A DNA stretch of 64,000 nt from Pseudomarimonas salicorniae (GTDB lineage: Bacteria; Pseudomonadota; Gammaproteobacteria; Xanthomonadales; Xanthomonadaceae): positions 1-64,000 of the forward strand of contig NZ_JALNMH010000013.1 in the NCBI RefSeq assembly GCF_023156535.1, written 5' to 3'. Of this stretch, positions 19,709-34,447 are shown one piece after another. The notes under the pieces were generated by a model. That model made no database searches, was not told the DNA's origin, and saw nothing but the letters and a program-made list of their open reading frames with translations. The number at the start of each line of letters is the position of its first letter. The first letter of the stretch is position 1. The translations under genes and the position numbers were made by a program.

Positions 19709-22700
19709 TTATCCATGCGACACCTCCGCCGCGCGGGCGGCCTGACGCTGTTCGCGGGCCACCACCCACTTGCGGATGGCGACGTAGAACACCGGGGTGA
19801 AAAACAGACCGAAGAAGGTCACGCCGAGCATCCCGCAGAACACGGTCACGCCCATCACGTAGCGCACCTCGGCACCGGCACCGGAGGCGATGATCAGCGG
19901 CACCACGCCGGCGCAGAAGGCGAAGCTGGTCATCAGGATCGGGCGCAGGCGCAGTCGGCAGGCCTCGATCGCCGCCTCGACGATGCCGCGGCCCTGTTCC
20001 TCCAGGTCACGCGCAAACTCCACGATAAGGATGGCGTTCTTGCAGGCCAGGCCCATCAGGACCACAAGGCCGATCTGGGTGAAGATGTTGTTGTCGAGGA
20101 AGGTCGGCGGCCCGGTCGGCGGGAACAGCGCCAGCGACAGCCCGTGGACGGTGTTGATCAGCCAGATGCCACCGATCGCCGAGAGCAGGCAGAGCGGCAC
20201 GATCAGGATCACCGCCAGCGGCAGCGACCAGCTCTCGTAGAGCGCGGCCAGCACCAGGTAGACCAGCAGCACGCAGAGCGGGAAGACCAGCAGGGCGGTG
20301 CTGCCCTGTCTGACCTGCTGGTAGGTGAGCCCGGTCCACTCCAGCCCCATGCCGCGCTGCAATGCGGCGCCTGCGATCTCGCGCACCTGCTCCAGTGCCT
20401 GGCTGGAAGACAGCACGGCCGGATTGATGCCGGCGGCGACATCGGCCGCCGGGTAGGCGTTGTAGCGGATCACCGGATCCGGGCCGAAGCTCGGGGTGAC
20501 CTCGACCACGCTGCCCAGAGGCACCATGTCACCACGATCGTTGCGCACCCTGAGGTTGCCGATATCGGCAACGTCGCGGCGGAAGGCGGCATCGGCCTGG
20601 GCATACACCGAGTAGGTACGGCCGAACAGGTTGAAATCGTTGACGTAGGCCGAGCCCAGGTAAACCTGCAGGGTCTCGAAGATCGCGGTCAGCGACAGGC
20701 CCTGCTGCTTGGCCTTGGTGCGGTCGACATGGGCGTCGAGCTGGGGCACGTTGGGCTGGTACGAGCTGAAGGTGCCGGTCGGGTCGAACCCGGGCGTGCC
20801 GCGCAGGGCGCCCACCAGGGCCTGGGTCTGCTCGTTGAGCTCGCCATAGCCGACGCCGGCGCGGTCCTGCACGTACATCTCGAGGCCGGTGGCATTGCCA
20901 AGGCCGAGCACGGGCGGCGGCATCAGGGCAAAGGCCAGTCCTTCCTGTATCTGGCTGAACTGCATGTTCAGCTGCATCGCGATGTCGGCGGCCTCGATGT
21001 CGCGCTCGCCCTGCGGTGTGATGCCGACGAACATGGTGCCGATGTTCGGGGTGTTGACGAAGTGGATGGCGTTGAGCCCGGGGAACTGCACCGCGCTGGC
21101 GACGCCGGGCGTGTTGCGTGCGATGTCGCCCATCCTGCGCATCACGGCTTCGGTGCGGTCGATGGTCGCGCCTTCGGGCAGCTGGGCGATGGCGAACAGG
21201 TACTGCTTGTCCTGGGTCGGGATGAATCCGCCGGGCACGGCGCGGAAGCCGATCACCGTGACCGCGATCAGCAGGCCGTAGATCAGCAGCATGCGCGGGG
21301 CGCGGCCGATGGTCCGGCCGATGCCGTTCGAGTAGCGGTCCGAGCTGCGCTTGAACACCCGGTTGAAGCGGGAGAAGAAACCGCCGAAGACGCGCTCGAT
21401 GCCGCGGCCCAGCGCGTCCTTCTTCGCGCCATGCGGCTGGAGCAGGACGGCGGAGAGTGCCGGCGAAAGGGTCAGGGAGTTGAAGGCGGAGATCAGCACC
21501 GAGACCGCGATGGTCACCGCGAACTGCTGGTAGAACTGGCCGGTCACGCCGGGAATGAAGGCCATCGGCACGAACACCGCGGCCAGCACCAGGGAGATCG
21601 CCACGATCGGCCCGGAGACCTCCTCCATCGCCTTGTGGGCGGCTGCCAGCGGTTTCAGCCCGTTCTCGATGTGGCGCTCGACGTTCTCGACGACGACGAT
21701 GGCGTCGTCGACGACGATGCCGATCGCCAGCACCAGGCCGAAGAGTGTCAGCACATTGATCGAGAAGCCGAGCATCCACAGCACGGCAAACGTGCCGATG
21801 ATCGACACCGGCACGGCGAGCAGTGGGATCAGCGAGGCGCGCCAGGTCTGCAGGAAGACCACCACCACGATCACCACCAGGGCGATCGCTTCGAGCAGGG
21901 TCATGATTACCGCGTCGATCGACTGGCGGACGAAGACCGTCGGGTCGTACATCACCGACCACTCGACATCGGCCGGGAAGCTGGGGGCCAGCTCGGCCAT
22001 CTTGGCGCGTACCGCGTCGGACAGGGCGATCGAGTTGGCGCCGGGCGCCTCGAAGATCACGATCGCGGCCGCGTCCTCGTTGTTGAGCAGGGAGCGCAGC
22101 GCGTAGGAGTTCGAGCCCAGCTCGATGCGCGCCACGTCGCGAAGCCGGGTCAGCGCGCCGGCGTCGGTCTTGAGCACGATCTCGCCAAAGGCCTCGGGCG
22201 AGTCGAGCCGGCCCTGGGCATTCACCGCCAGCTGCAGCACGGTGCCGTCGGCGCTCGGCGGACCGCCGATGCTGCCGGCCGAGACCTGCACGTTCTGCTC
22301 GCGGATCGCGGCCACGATGTCGCCCGCGGTCAGCCCGCGCGAGGCGGTCTGCTCGGGGTCGATCCATACCCGCATGGCGTAGTTGCCGGCACCGAAGGCG
22401 ATGGCCTGGCCGACGCCTTGAAGACGGGCCAGCTCGTCGCGGACCCGAAGGTTGGCGAAGTTCGACAGGTACAGCCCGTCGTAGCTGCCCTTGGGCGAGG
22501 ACAGATGGACCACCATGGTCAGGTTGGGTGAGGACTTTGCCGTGGTCACGCCCAGCGCGCGCACCTGCTCGGGCAGGCGCGGCAGGGCCTGGGCGACGCG
22601 GTTCTGCACCTGCACCGCGGCGAGGTCGATATCGGTGCCGCCCTGGAAGGTGACGGTGAGCAGCATGACGCCGTCCGACCCGGAGGTGGACTTCATGTAG

Positions 22701-22942
22701 ATCATGCCCTCGACGCCGTTGATGGCCTCCTCGAGCGGCGCAGCGACGGTTTCGGCGATGGTGGTCGGGTTGGCGCCGGGGTAGGTGGCCGTCACCTGCA
22801 CCGAGGGCGGGACCACGTCCGGATACTCGCTGATCGGCAGGTTGGGGATCGCGAGCAGACCGGCCACCAGGACCAGGATGGAAAGCACCGAGGCGAGGAT
22901 CGGGCGGTCGATGAAGACCTTGGAGATATCGGCGTGGGCCAT
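19709..22942 (-). CDS. RND multidrug efflux pump, HAE-1 family (MexF/AcrB-like)
   Basis: The 1077-residue inner-membrane proton antiporter has the expected RND plan: TM1 directly after FIDRPILASVLSIL, two large periplasmic loops and twelve membrane helices. The proton-relay aspartates appear in VVDDAIVVVENVERH in TM4. QVRALGVTTAKSSPNLTMVV and PNLPISEYPDVVPPSV in the porter domain look closer to MexF than to AcrB. It starts six bases after the adaptor gene stops. Substrates cannot be read from sequence; MexF relatives export chloramphenicol, quinolones and biocides. Confidence 0.95.
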   Translation of the reverse strand: MAHADISKVFIDRPILASVLSILVLVAGLLAIPNLPISEYPDVVPPSVQVTATYPGANPTTIAETVAAPLEEAINGVEGMIYMKSTSGSDGVMLLTVTFQGGTDIDLAAVQVQNRVAQALPRLPEQVRALGVTTAKSSPNLTMVVHLSSPKGSYDGLYLSNFANLRVRDELARLQGVGQAIAFGAGNYAMRVWIDPEQTASRGLTAGDIVAAIREQNVQVSAGSIGGPPSADGTVLQLAVNAQGRLDSPEAFGEIVLKTDAGALTRLRDVARIELGSNSYALRSLLNNEDAAAIVIFEAPGANSIALSDAVRAKMAELAPSFPADVEWSVMYDPTVFVRQSIDAVIMTLLEAIALVVIVVVVFLQTWRASLIPLLAVPVSIIGTFAVLWMLGFSINVLTLFGLVLAIGIVVDDAIVVVENVERHIENGLKPLAAAHKAMEEVSGPIVAISLVLAAVFVPMAFIPGVTGQFYQQFAVTIAVSVLISAFNSLTLSPALSAVLLQPHGAKKDALGRGIERVFGGFFSRFNRVFKRSSDRYSNGIGRTIGRAPRMLLIYGLLIAVTVIGFRAVPGGFIPTQDKQYLFAIAQLPEGATIDRTEAVMRRMGDIARNTPGVASAVQFPGLNAIHFVNTPNIGTMFVGITPQGERDIEAADIAMQLNMQFSQIQEGLAFALMPPPVLGLGNATGLEMYVQDRAGVGYGELNEQTQALVGALRGTPGFDPTGTFSSYQPNVPQLDAHVDRTKAKQQGLSLTAIFETLQVYLGSAYVNDFNLFGRTYSVYAQADAAFRRDVADIGNLRVRNDRGDMVPLGSVVEVTPSFGPDPVIRYNAYPAADVAAGINPAVLSSSQALEQVREIAGAALQRGMGLEWTGLTYQQVRQGSTALLVFPLCVLLVYLVLAALYESWSLPLAVILIVPLCLLSAIGGIWLINTVHGLSLALFPPTGPPTFLDNNIFTQIGLVVLMGLACKNAILIVEFARDLEEQGRGIVEAAIEACRLRLRPILMTSFAFCAGVVPLIIASGAGAEVRYVMGVTVFCGMLGVTFFGLFFTPVFYVAIRKWVVAREQRQAARAAEVSHG

Positions 22943-22948
22943 GTTCGA

Positions 22949-24151
22949 TCAGCCTTCGCTTGCGGCCATCGGCGCGGCAGCGGCCGGCATCCGGTTGGGC
23001 TCGGTCATCGGCACCGGCACCGGCGAGACCGGCTGACCGGGGAAGAAGATCTTGCGCGTGCCGTTCACCACCACCTGGTCGCCCGGTGAAAGTCCCTGTT
23101 CGACCACGCGCAGGCCGTCGACGGTCGGGCCGAGCTTGAGGTCACGGCGCTCGGCGGCGTTGTTCTCGCCGATCACGTAGACGTAGCGGCGATCCTGGTC
23201 GGTGAGCAGGGCCTGCTCGTGGATCAGCAGGGCGTCGGCGCGGGTGGCGCCGAGCAGGCGGACGCGGGCGAACAGGCCGGGGGTGAATACGCCATCCGGA
23301 TTGGCCAGGCGGGCCCGGGCCAGGATCGTTCCGGTAGCGGGGTTCACGGCGTTGTCGATGAAGACGATCTCGCCGCGGTGCGGGAAGCCCTGCTCGCTGG
23401 ACAGTCCGACCTCGACCGGCACCTTCGACTCACGCGGGCTGGTCCAGCTGCCGGCGCGGATCATCTGCTGGTAGCGCAGGTAGGCATGTTCGTCGCCCTC
23501 GAAGGCGACGTAGACCGGGTCCAGCGAAACCAGGGTGGTCAGCAGGGTCTGGTCGGGGGCGACCAGATTCCCTGGCTTGACCAGGGCGGCGCCGACGCGA
23601 CCGCTGATCGGCGCGCGGATGTCGGCGTAGCCCAGGGTCAGTTCGGCCTGCTGCAGGCGGGCCCGCGCGGCGAGCACATCGGCCTCGGCCTGCTTGCGCT
23701 CGGCCTGCCGGGACTCCAGCTCGCCCTGCGAGACGGCGCGCGCTTCGACCAGGGTCCGGCTGCGCGCCAGCTCGGTCTCGGCCAGTGCCACCCGGGCCTC
23801 GGCCCGGGCCAGATCGGCGCGTGCGCTGGCCGCCGCCGCGCGGTACTCGCGATCATCGATTGAGAACAGGCGGTCACCCTTGGCCACCGTCATGCCTTCC
23901 TCGAAGTGCACCGCAGCCAGATAGCCGCCGACCCGGGGACGGATCTCCACGCTGTCCACCGCCTCGATGCGGCCGCTGTACTCGTCCCACTCGGTCACCG
24001 ACTTCTGAACCGGCGCGGCGACATTGACCTGCGGCGGCGGGAACTCGGGCGGGCCGCCGCCATCGCCGCCACAGGCGCTGAGCAGGGCCGCAGCGAGCGC
24101 GACCAGAATGCCCGCGGCGAGGCGGGGACGGCGGGTTGGATGGCGTTTCAT
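22949..24151 (-). CDS. RND efflux periplasmic adaptor (MexE-like membrane fusion lipoprotein)
   Basis: The 400-residue adaptor begins with a lipoprotein signal ending LLSAC, followed by a Gly/Pro-rich linker. A lipoyl half-motif (EIRPRVGGYLAAVHFEEGM) leads into an alpha-helical hairpin rich in Ala/Arg/Glu (about 95-165). The second lipoyl half (ADIRAPISGRVGAAL) and a beta-barrel domain (FTPGLFARVRL) follow. It bridges the pump to the outer-membrane channel. ATG 24151 fits the signal peptide; the upstream extension to 24226 would overlap tetR and is rejected. It lies 14 bases after tetR. Confidence 0.93.
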   Translation of the reverse strand: MKRHPTRRPRLAAGILVALAAALLSACGGDGGGPPEFPPPQVNVAAPVQKSVTEWDEYSGRIEAVDSVEIRPRVGGYLAAVHFEEGMTVAKGDRLFSIDDREYRAAAASARADLARAEARVALAETELARSRTLVEARAVSQGELESRQAERKQAEADVLAARARLQQAELTLGYADIRAPISGRVGAALVKPGNLVAPDQTLLTTLVSLDPVYVAFEGDEHAYLRYQQMIRAGSWTSPRESKVPVEVGLSSEQGFPHRGEIVFIDNAVNPATGTILARARLANPDGVFTPGLFARVRLLGATRADALLIHEQALLTDQDRRYVYVIGENNAAERRDLKLGPTVDGLRVVEQGLSPGDQVVVNGTRKIFFPGQPVSPVPVPMTEPNRMPAAAAPMAASEG

Positions 24152-24165
24152 GCTGAAACCTCGTG

Positions 24166-24762
24166 TTATTTCCGTTTCTTGTCTTGTTCTGTGTCCGGCT
24201 CCGGGTCGCCCGCCGCGGGCACCCACTCGCGGGCCAGCTGCTCCAACAGCCCGGTAAACCGTCGACGCACCTCGGGCGGCATCGACTGGAACTGGAAGAT
24301 CTCGTCCCAGAACAGGCCGACCGCGGCCAGGCGCAGCACATGGGCGCGCAGTTCAGTGTCGTTCCAGTCCGAGCCCAGGTAGCGCTGGCGGATCTCCTCG
24401 CGGCATCCATCCAGCAGGTCGGGCTGGTGCACGGCAGCGCTCAGCATCCCGGCCACGAAGCGGCGACGGCTCTCGTCTTCGCTGGTATGCGAGCGGATGA
24501 AGCCGATCAGCTCACACTGCTTCGGGCAGGGCAGGTTACTCGGCGTGCAGGCCGCTTCGCTTTCCTTCCATTGCTGCATGTCGTGCTCGAGCAGCCCCTG
24601 CAGCAGGGCATCCTTGGTCGGGAAGTGGTAGGTGATCCCGCCGCGGGTCACGCCGCTGACCCGGGACAGTTCCTCGAAGGTGAGTGCGCCCGCACCGTCG
24701 CGCTCGACGATGTCGCGGGCGGCAGCGAGGATCAGGGCCTTGGCACGGGGGAGTCTGGGCAT
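24166..24762 (-). CDS. TetR-family repressor of the RND operon
   Basis: The 198-residue protein has an N-terminal TetR helix-turn-helix: ALTFEELSRVSGVTRGGITYHF followed by TKDALLQGLLEHDM. Its helical ligand-binding domain contains the Cys-bearing segment TPSNLPCPKQCE. Its ATG lies nine bases downstream of a perfect palindrome that must overlap its own promoter. It is the first gene of the efflux operon, so I infer that it represses itself and the pump genes until an effector binds. The two nearby cysteines and one more in LLDGC are worth noting, but no metal or redox role is established. Confidence 0.92.
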   Translation of the reverse strand: MPRLPRAKALILAAARDIVERDGAGALTFEELSRVSGVTRGGITYHFPTKDALLQGLLEHDMQQWKESEAACTPSNLPCPKQCELIGFIRSHTSEDESRRRFVAGMLSAAVHQPDLLDGCREEIRQRYLGSDWNDTELRAHVLRLAAVGLFWDEIFQFQSMPPEVRRRFTGLLEQLAREWVPAAGDPEPDTEQDKKRK

Positions 24763-24771
24763 GGGTGGCGA

Positions 24772-24797
24772 TTCTATACAGAACGTTCTGTATAGAA
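24772..24797. promoter_or_regulatory. Perfect 26-bp palindrome, operator of the TetR/RND operon
   Basis: The half-site TTCTATACAGAAC is followed by its exact reverse complement, centred between 24784 and 24785. It begins ten bases upstream of the tetR start codon. Position, symmetry and length fit a TetR-family operator controlling the whole efflux operon. No second copy is evident at other promoters in the window. Confidence 0.88.
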
Positions 24798-24865
24798 ATA
24801 GGCCGGAAGTCCTGCCCGGCGGACGATCGTTCAGATTGCACGGCTTTCGGCCTGGGGCGAACAGC

Positions 24866-25657
24866 TCAGTCGAACTGCAGCCGGGTGGTCTCGATCGGGT
24901 GGAAGCCGTCGTCGCCGGCGAGATAGTCCCAGCGCTGCAGCTCGGCGCCGGCCCGGGGCCGGCTGGGGTCCCATCGCAGCAGGTTGCAGGACTGGGGCAC
25001 GCCGTCGCGCACCCGGGAGGACGTGGCGGTGCCGGCATTCACCGCCCACACCGGGCGATCCCCGGCGATGCGGCGAACGAAGGGCCAGTGGATGTGTCCG
25101 GCCAGCAGCAGGTCGGCCCCGGCATCGCGCCAGCGGGACAGGGCCAGGTCGGCGCCATGGCAGCGGTTGTGGCGGTCGCGCTCGCGGTCGACCCAGACCG
25201 GCTGATGGGTGACGACCAGGCGTAGCACACCGGAGGGCGCTTCGCGCAGGGCGCGGGACACCTCGGCAATCTGCCGACGGGAAAGCTCACCGTCGATGTG
25301 CCGCCGCCGGCGGGTCGACTTGACCCGGATGAGGCGCAGGCCGGGCAGGTCGAGCAGCCCGTGCGTCGAGGCCTCTCCCAGCTCCTGTCGATAGCGGGCA
25401 TAGGGGCGCAGCATGCGGGTGACCAGGTCCAACAGAGGGATGTCGTGGTTGCCGGGAATCACCGACCAGGGCAGCCTCAGCCGGTCGAGGAAGGCGCGTG
25501 CCGTGCGGAACTGGGCGCGCGTCGCGCGCTGGGTGATGTCACCCGATAGCAGCACCACCTCCGGCGCCTCGCGCAGGACCATCCGCTCCAGCGCCGCGAC
25601 CACGGCCGGCACTTCGGTGCCGAAGTGGGTGTCCGACAGGTGCAGCAGGGACTTCAT
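24866..25657 (-). CDS. Metallophosphoesterase (calcineurin-like)
   Basis: The 263-residue enzyme has all the signature metal ligands: LSDTHFG (Asp9, His11), LLSGD (Asp40), PGNHD (Asn70, His71), VVTHQPV and LLAGHIHWP. It lacks a signal peptide and is cytoplasmic. A phosphodiesterase or phosphatase acting on a nucleotide or lipid phosphate is possible. Its start codon overlaps the lipid-kinase stop as ATGA, suggesting joint action on a phosphorylated lipid, which is inference only. ATG 25657 gives a start immediately before the first motif. Confidence 0.88.
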   Translation of the reverse strand: MKSLLHLSDTHFGTEVPAVVAALERMVLREAPEVVLLSGDITQRATRAQFRTARAFLDRLRLPWSVIPGNHDIPLLDLVTRMLRPYARYRQELGEASTHGLLDLPGLRLIRVKSTRRRRHIDGELSRRQIAEVSRALREAPSGVLRLVVTHQPVWVDRERDRHNRCHGADLALSRWRDAGADLLLAGHIHWPFVRRIAGDRPVWAVNAGTATSSRVRDGVPQSCNLLRWDPSRPRAGAELQRWDYLAGDDGFHPIETTRLQFD

Positions 25658-26625
25658 CGGTCGAGCTTCTCCGCACATTGCCGCGGCAGGAGCATACGCA
25701 GCGGGCGCGGCGACACGCGGAAATGCAGGGGCGCCGCCATGCGCAGGATCTCGCCATCGATGCCGACACGCAGCGAGCGGCGTCGGCGCGAGACCGGATC
25801 GATCACCAGCTCGTGAAAGCCGAAGGCGACGCCGTTCTCGCTGTTCTCCCAGCGCCCGGCAAGTCCGCGCAGGGCCAGTCGCAGCAGATCGGCGAGCGGC
25901 TGCGGCGGTAGTTTGATGCCGACCAGCAGGCCCTGCGCCAGACAATCGGCGTTGGGCAGTCCGAGCTGGGCCAGCTGCAGGCGGTTGTTGCCTGCGATGA
26001 AGGTCAGCACGTCCTCGACCCGCGCCCCGTCCCGGTCGACCAGGCGCAGGCCCAGTCGTGGGTGCCAGCGAAACAGGGTGTTCAAGCCGGCCCAGAGGGC
26101 GACCCAGCGCGATCGGCCATAGCGACGCTTGAACTGTTCCCGGTCCTGCAGCAGGCGCCGGTACAGGCCGATGCTGGCGTTGACCAGGAAGATCCGTCCG
26201 TTGACCTCGCCGACCTGGATGCGCCGCTCGACCACGTCATGCAGGTCCACCGCGGCATCGGCCAGGTCCTCGGACAGTCCGAGGTTGCGGCCGAAGAAGT
26301 TGAAGGTGCCCTGGGGCAGGGCGGCAAACGGCAGGTCCAACTCGTGTGCGCGCGCCGCGACGGCGTTGAGCGTCCCGTCGCCGCCCGCCCCGACCAGCAC
26401 GCCATCTTCGTCCAGTGCCAGGCGACCCTGCTGATCGATGGCCTCTGCCAGCTGGCGTCCACCGCGCACCGGCAGCACGCGGCAGGAGTGTCCGCGTTCA
26501 CCCAGCATGGTCTCGATCAGCTGCTGCCGCCGCCGCGCCGCATGCCGGCCCGAGCCCGCATTCATCACCACGAACCAACGGCGCGGCGGCGAAGGAGAAG
26601 AACCGGTGGACTCGACGCTGGACAT
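25654..26625 (-). CDS. Diacylglycerol/lipid kinase family protein
   Basis: The 323-residue protein has the DAGK catalytic pattern: FVVMNAGSG at about 18-26, GAGGDGTLNAV (GGDGT at 81-85) for ATP binding, LPQGTFNFFGRNL, and a C-terminal beta domain with LRVGIDGEIL. It resembles the DgkB/YegS group, which phosphorylates diacylglycerol or related lipids at the membrane face. ATG 26625 is preferred over 26697, whose extension has no family similarity. It is the first gene of a two-gene unit with the metallophosphoesterase. Confidence 0.88.
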   Translation of the reverse strand: MSSVESTGSSPSPPRRWFVVMNAGSGRHAARRRQQLIETMLGERGHSCRVLPVRGGRQLAEAIDQQGRLALDEDGVLVGAGGDGTLNAVAARAHELDLPFAALPQGTFNFFGRNLGLSEDLADAAVDLHDVVERRIQVGEVNGRIFLVNASIGLYRRLLQDREQFKRRYGRSRWVALWAGLNTLFRWHPRLGLRLVDRDGARVEDVLTFIAGNNRLQLAQLGLPNADCLAQGLLVGIKLPPQPLADLLRLALRGLAGRWENSENGVAFGFHELVIDPVSRRRRSLRVGIDGEILRMAAPLHFRVSPRPLRMLLPRQCAEKLDR

Positions 26626-26781
26626 GGAGCCTTCTGGCAGGGTGGACGCCTCGGACGGCCGCAACACGCAGGGACCTCGAATCAGCGCGGCCCACACGGC
26701 GGGGCCGTTCGGATCAAGAGTATTCCATCCGATCCTTTACCGGATCTGGCTGAACGGTCGGCAGCGGCAACGTGAACACTG

Positions 26782-27154
26782 GGCGCGAAGCAGACATTCC
26801 ACAACACCCGAATGTAGGAGCCAGCTTGCTGGCGATCGTCGCTTCCGGGGCGCCTATCGCCAGCAAGCTGGCTCCTACGCGCAAGGGCGCTGCCAAGTCC
26901 GGTTTGCGCCGCAAAGCAGACCTTGCCGCAGTCAAATTGTGGGAGTGCCCTTGGGCGCGACCGCAGCGCTACGCATTCACCGAGGACCGCGGCCAGAGCG
27001 GATTTCCGCGGTCGCGCCCAAGGGCACTTCCACAGTCGGGCTTCGTTGGGCAACAGCGAGCCCCATAGGGTGTGCATTGGGCGCACCGATACGGGCGTTC
27101 GGACGGTACGCCCGGTGCGGCCAGCCGCACCCTATGAATGTCTTCTTTGCGCCC
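26782..27154. repeat. Composite intergenic element, copy 2 (modules A-B-C)
   Basis: It occupies most of the 554-base gap between the lipid kinase start and the gltD stop. A leader GGGCGCGAAGCAGACATTCC precedes module A (26813-26878), with arms TGTAGGAGCCAGCTTGCTGG and complement. Module B (26938-27035) has arms TTGTGGGAGTGCCC and complement, and module C (27065-27154) spans CATAGGGTGTGC to TCTTCTTTGCGCC. The A-B linker (GTCCGGTTTGCGCCGCAAAG) and the B-C linker (CAGTCGGGCTTCGTTGGG) are also conserved with copies 1 and 3. Bases 26626-26781 would hold the lipid kinase promoter; none is clear. Confidence 0.9.
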
Positions 27155-27179
27155 CAAGCTGTCGCCCAAGCCTGACGGC

Positions 27180-33082
<5,903 letters not shown>

Positions 33083-33546
33083 GCGTCCTCCGGGTCCTCC
33101 CAAGGGCGCACCGCGACTCCAACCTGCCCACGTGCCGCCTTCGCCCTCAGGGCGGGGACACGCAGTCGCGGCGCCTGGCCGCTTCCTTCCCGTCTGGCTG
33201 CCCCTTGGGCACCGGCGATGTCCCTGTCGTCGGTGGCGCGTCGAACACCGTCAGGTGCCCGCTCGCGGTTCACCTGGGATGGCGTGCTGGAGGGGTGCGA
33301 CTCCGACTAGAACACAAATGGTGCGATGCCGCAATGCGGGGGCGTATTGCGCGGTCAATGGTTGCGCGTGTGACTATAAAGCACCTTTTCGCTCAATGAC
33401 TTGGCGCTGACAGCAGAGGCGGTCGGGCGCACCGTTGCGGCGCGAATGCCGACTTGGGGCTGGACTGCGGGCGGCAATGCCGCCGAAGCCCCCGCGGTCA
33501 GCCGATCAACCTGGGGGAGAGGGCCGCGTGGCCAAGGGCCCGCCTG
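33083..33546. other. Non-coding leader and promoter region upstream of gltB
   Basis: No credible gene occupies these 464 bases. A relatively AT-rich patch at 33305-33400 (around CACAAATGG, TGACTATAAAGC and CCTTTTCGC) is unusual for this GC-rich sequence and is the likeliest promoter area for gltB on the minus strand. I could not identify a convincing -35/-10 pair, sigma-54 site or known riboswitch. Bases 33400-33546 look like eroded repeat sequence leading into the composite element. Confidence 0.45.
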
Positions 33547-33913
33547 GGCGCGAAGCAGACCTTCCGCAAAAACCGAATGTAGGAGCCAGCTTGCTGGCGA
33601 TAGGCGCCCCGGAAGGCACGATCGCCAGCGAGCCGGCTCATGCAACGGCGCTGCAAGGTCCGCTTTGCGCCGCAAAGCAGCCCTTGCAGCAGTCGATCTG
33701 TTGGAGCGTCCTTGGGCGCGACCGCAGCGCTACGGATTCACCGCAGACCGCGGCCAGAGCGGATTTCCGCGGTCGCGCCCAAGGGCGCTCCCACAGTCGG
33801 ACTTCGTTGGGCGTCAGCAAGGCCACATAGGGCGTGCCTTGGCGCACCGATACGGGCGTTCTGACGGTATGCCCGGTGCGGCCAGCCGCACCCTATGCAT
33901 GTCTTCTTTGCGC
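33547..33913. repeat. Composite intergenic element, copy 3 (modules A-B-C)
   Basis: It sits between the gltB start and the trxA stop. A leader GGCGCGAAGCAGACCTTCC precedes module A (33578-33643), whose right arm has drifted (CCAGCGAGCCGGCTCATGC), so this hairpin is imperfect. Module B (33698-33796) has CTTGGGCGCGACC and complement arms. Module C (33827-33913) runs from ATAGGGCGTGCC to ATGTCTTCTTTGCGC. Order, spacing and orientation of the modules match copies 1 and 2, so the whole unit, not each hairpin alone, was probably duplicated. Confidence 0.9.
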
Positions 33914-33958
33914 TCATGGTGGACCTTCGGGCCCGCCAGATCACGCGGCCCACTGCGC

Positions 33959-34285
33959 CTAGAGCGACTTCTCGATCAGCTGGGTCAGCTGGGCCTTGCT
34001 GACCGCGCCGACCTGGGTCGCCTGGACCTTGCCGTCCTTGAACAGCATCAGGGTCGGGATGCCGCGCACCGAGTAGCTGCGCGGGGTCTTCTGGTTGTGG
34101 TCGATATTGATCTTGGCCACCTTCAGCCGGCCGGCAAAGCTCTCGGCGATGTCGTCGACGATCGGCGCGATCATCTTGCAGGGGCCACACCACTCCGCCC
34201 AGAAATCCACCAGCACGGGTTCGCTGGACTTCAGCACGTCGGTGTCAAAGCTGTCGTCGCTGACCGTCAGAATGCGTTCGCTCAC
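33959..34285 (-). CDS. trxA: Thioredoxin 1
   Basis: The 108-residue cytoplasmic dithiol reductant has the active site WCGPC (Cys33, Cys36) in [16 protein letters not shown] and the cis-proline loop RGIPTLMLF. The length matches E. coli TrxA. Start is GTG 34285, with AAGGAG eight bases upstream; the upstream ATG at 34324 adds a non-family extension. It is divergent from rhlB, an arrangement common in gammaproteobacteria. Confidence 0.96.
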   Translation of the reverse strand: MSERILTVSDDSFDTDVLKSSEPVLVDFWAEWCGPCKMIAPIVDDIAESFAGRLKVAKINIDHNQKTPRSYSVRGIPTLMLFKDGKVQATQVGAVSKAQLTQLIEKSL

Positions 34286-34447
34286 GTGAAAACTCCTTGG
34301 CTGGCCGGTACTTTCCGGCCGCATCGGCTACACTTGGGGGCCCTACGACCGCTATTCAAGCGCCGGTCGGAGCCGCGCAGCGAGTGTGCGGCGGAAGCCG
34401 GTGGCGGATCAAGCGCGCCTCTCACGAGGCCTTCACAGAAGAAAAGA

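Noticed and set aside
19574-22531. A 985-codon open frame antisense to the RND pump
   Set aside because: The pump is unmistakable on the other strand; the antisense product is His/Gln/Asp/Gly-rich with no domain, as expected of a third-position GC artefact.
24763-25038. N-terminal extension of TetR
   Set aside because: It would run through the 26-bp operator and antisense into the phosphoesterase tail; the helix-turn-helix begins right after ATG 24762.
26772-27068. Hydrophobic small proteins read through module A ([15 protein letters not shown] and similar)
   Set aside because: The same peptide strings appear in every copy on both strands because the hairpin arms are self-complementary; there is no ribosome site or consistent start.
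33305-33400. Sigma-54 promoter or riboswitch upstream of gltB
   Set aside because: The patch is AT-rich, but no GG-N10-GC pair or known aptamer pattern could be found by eye.
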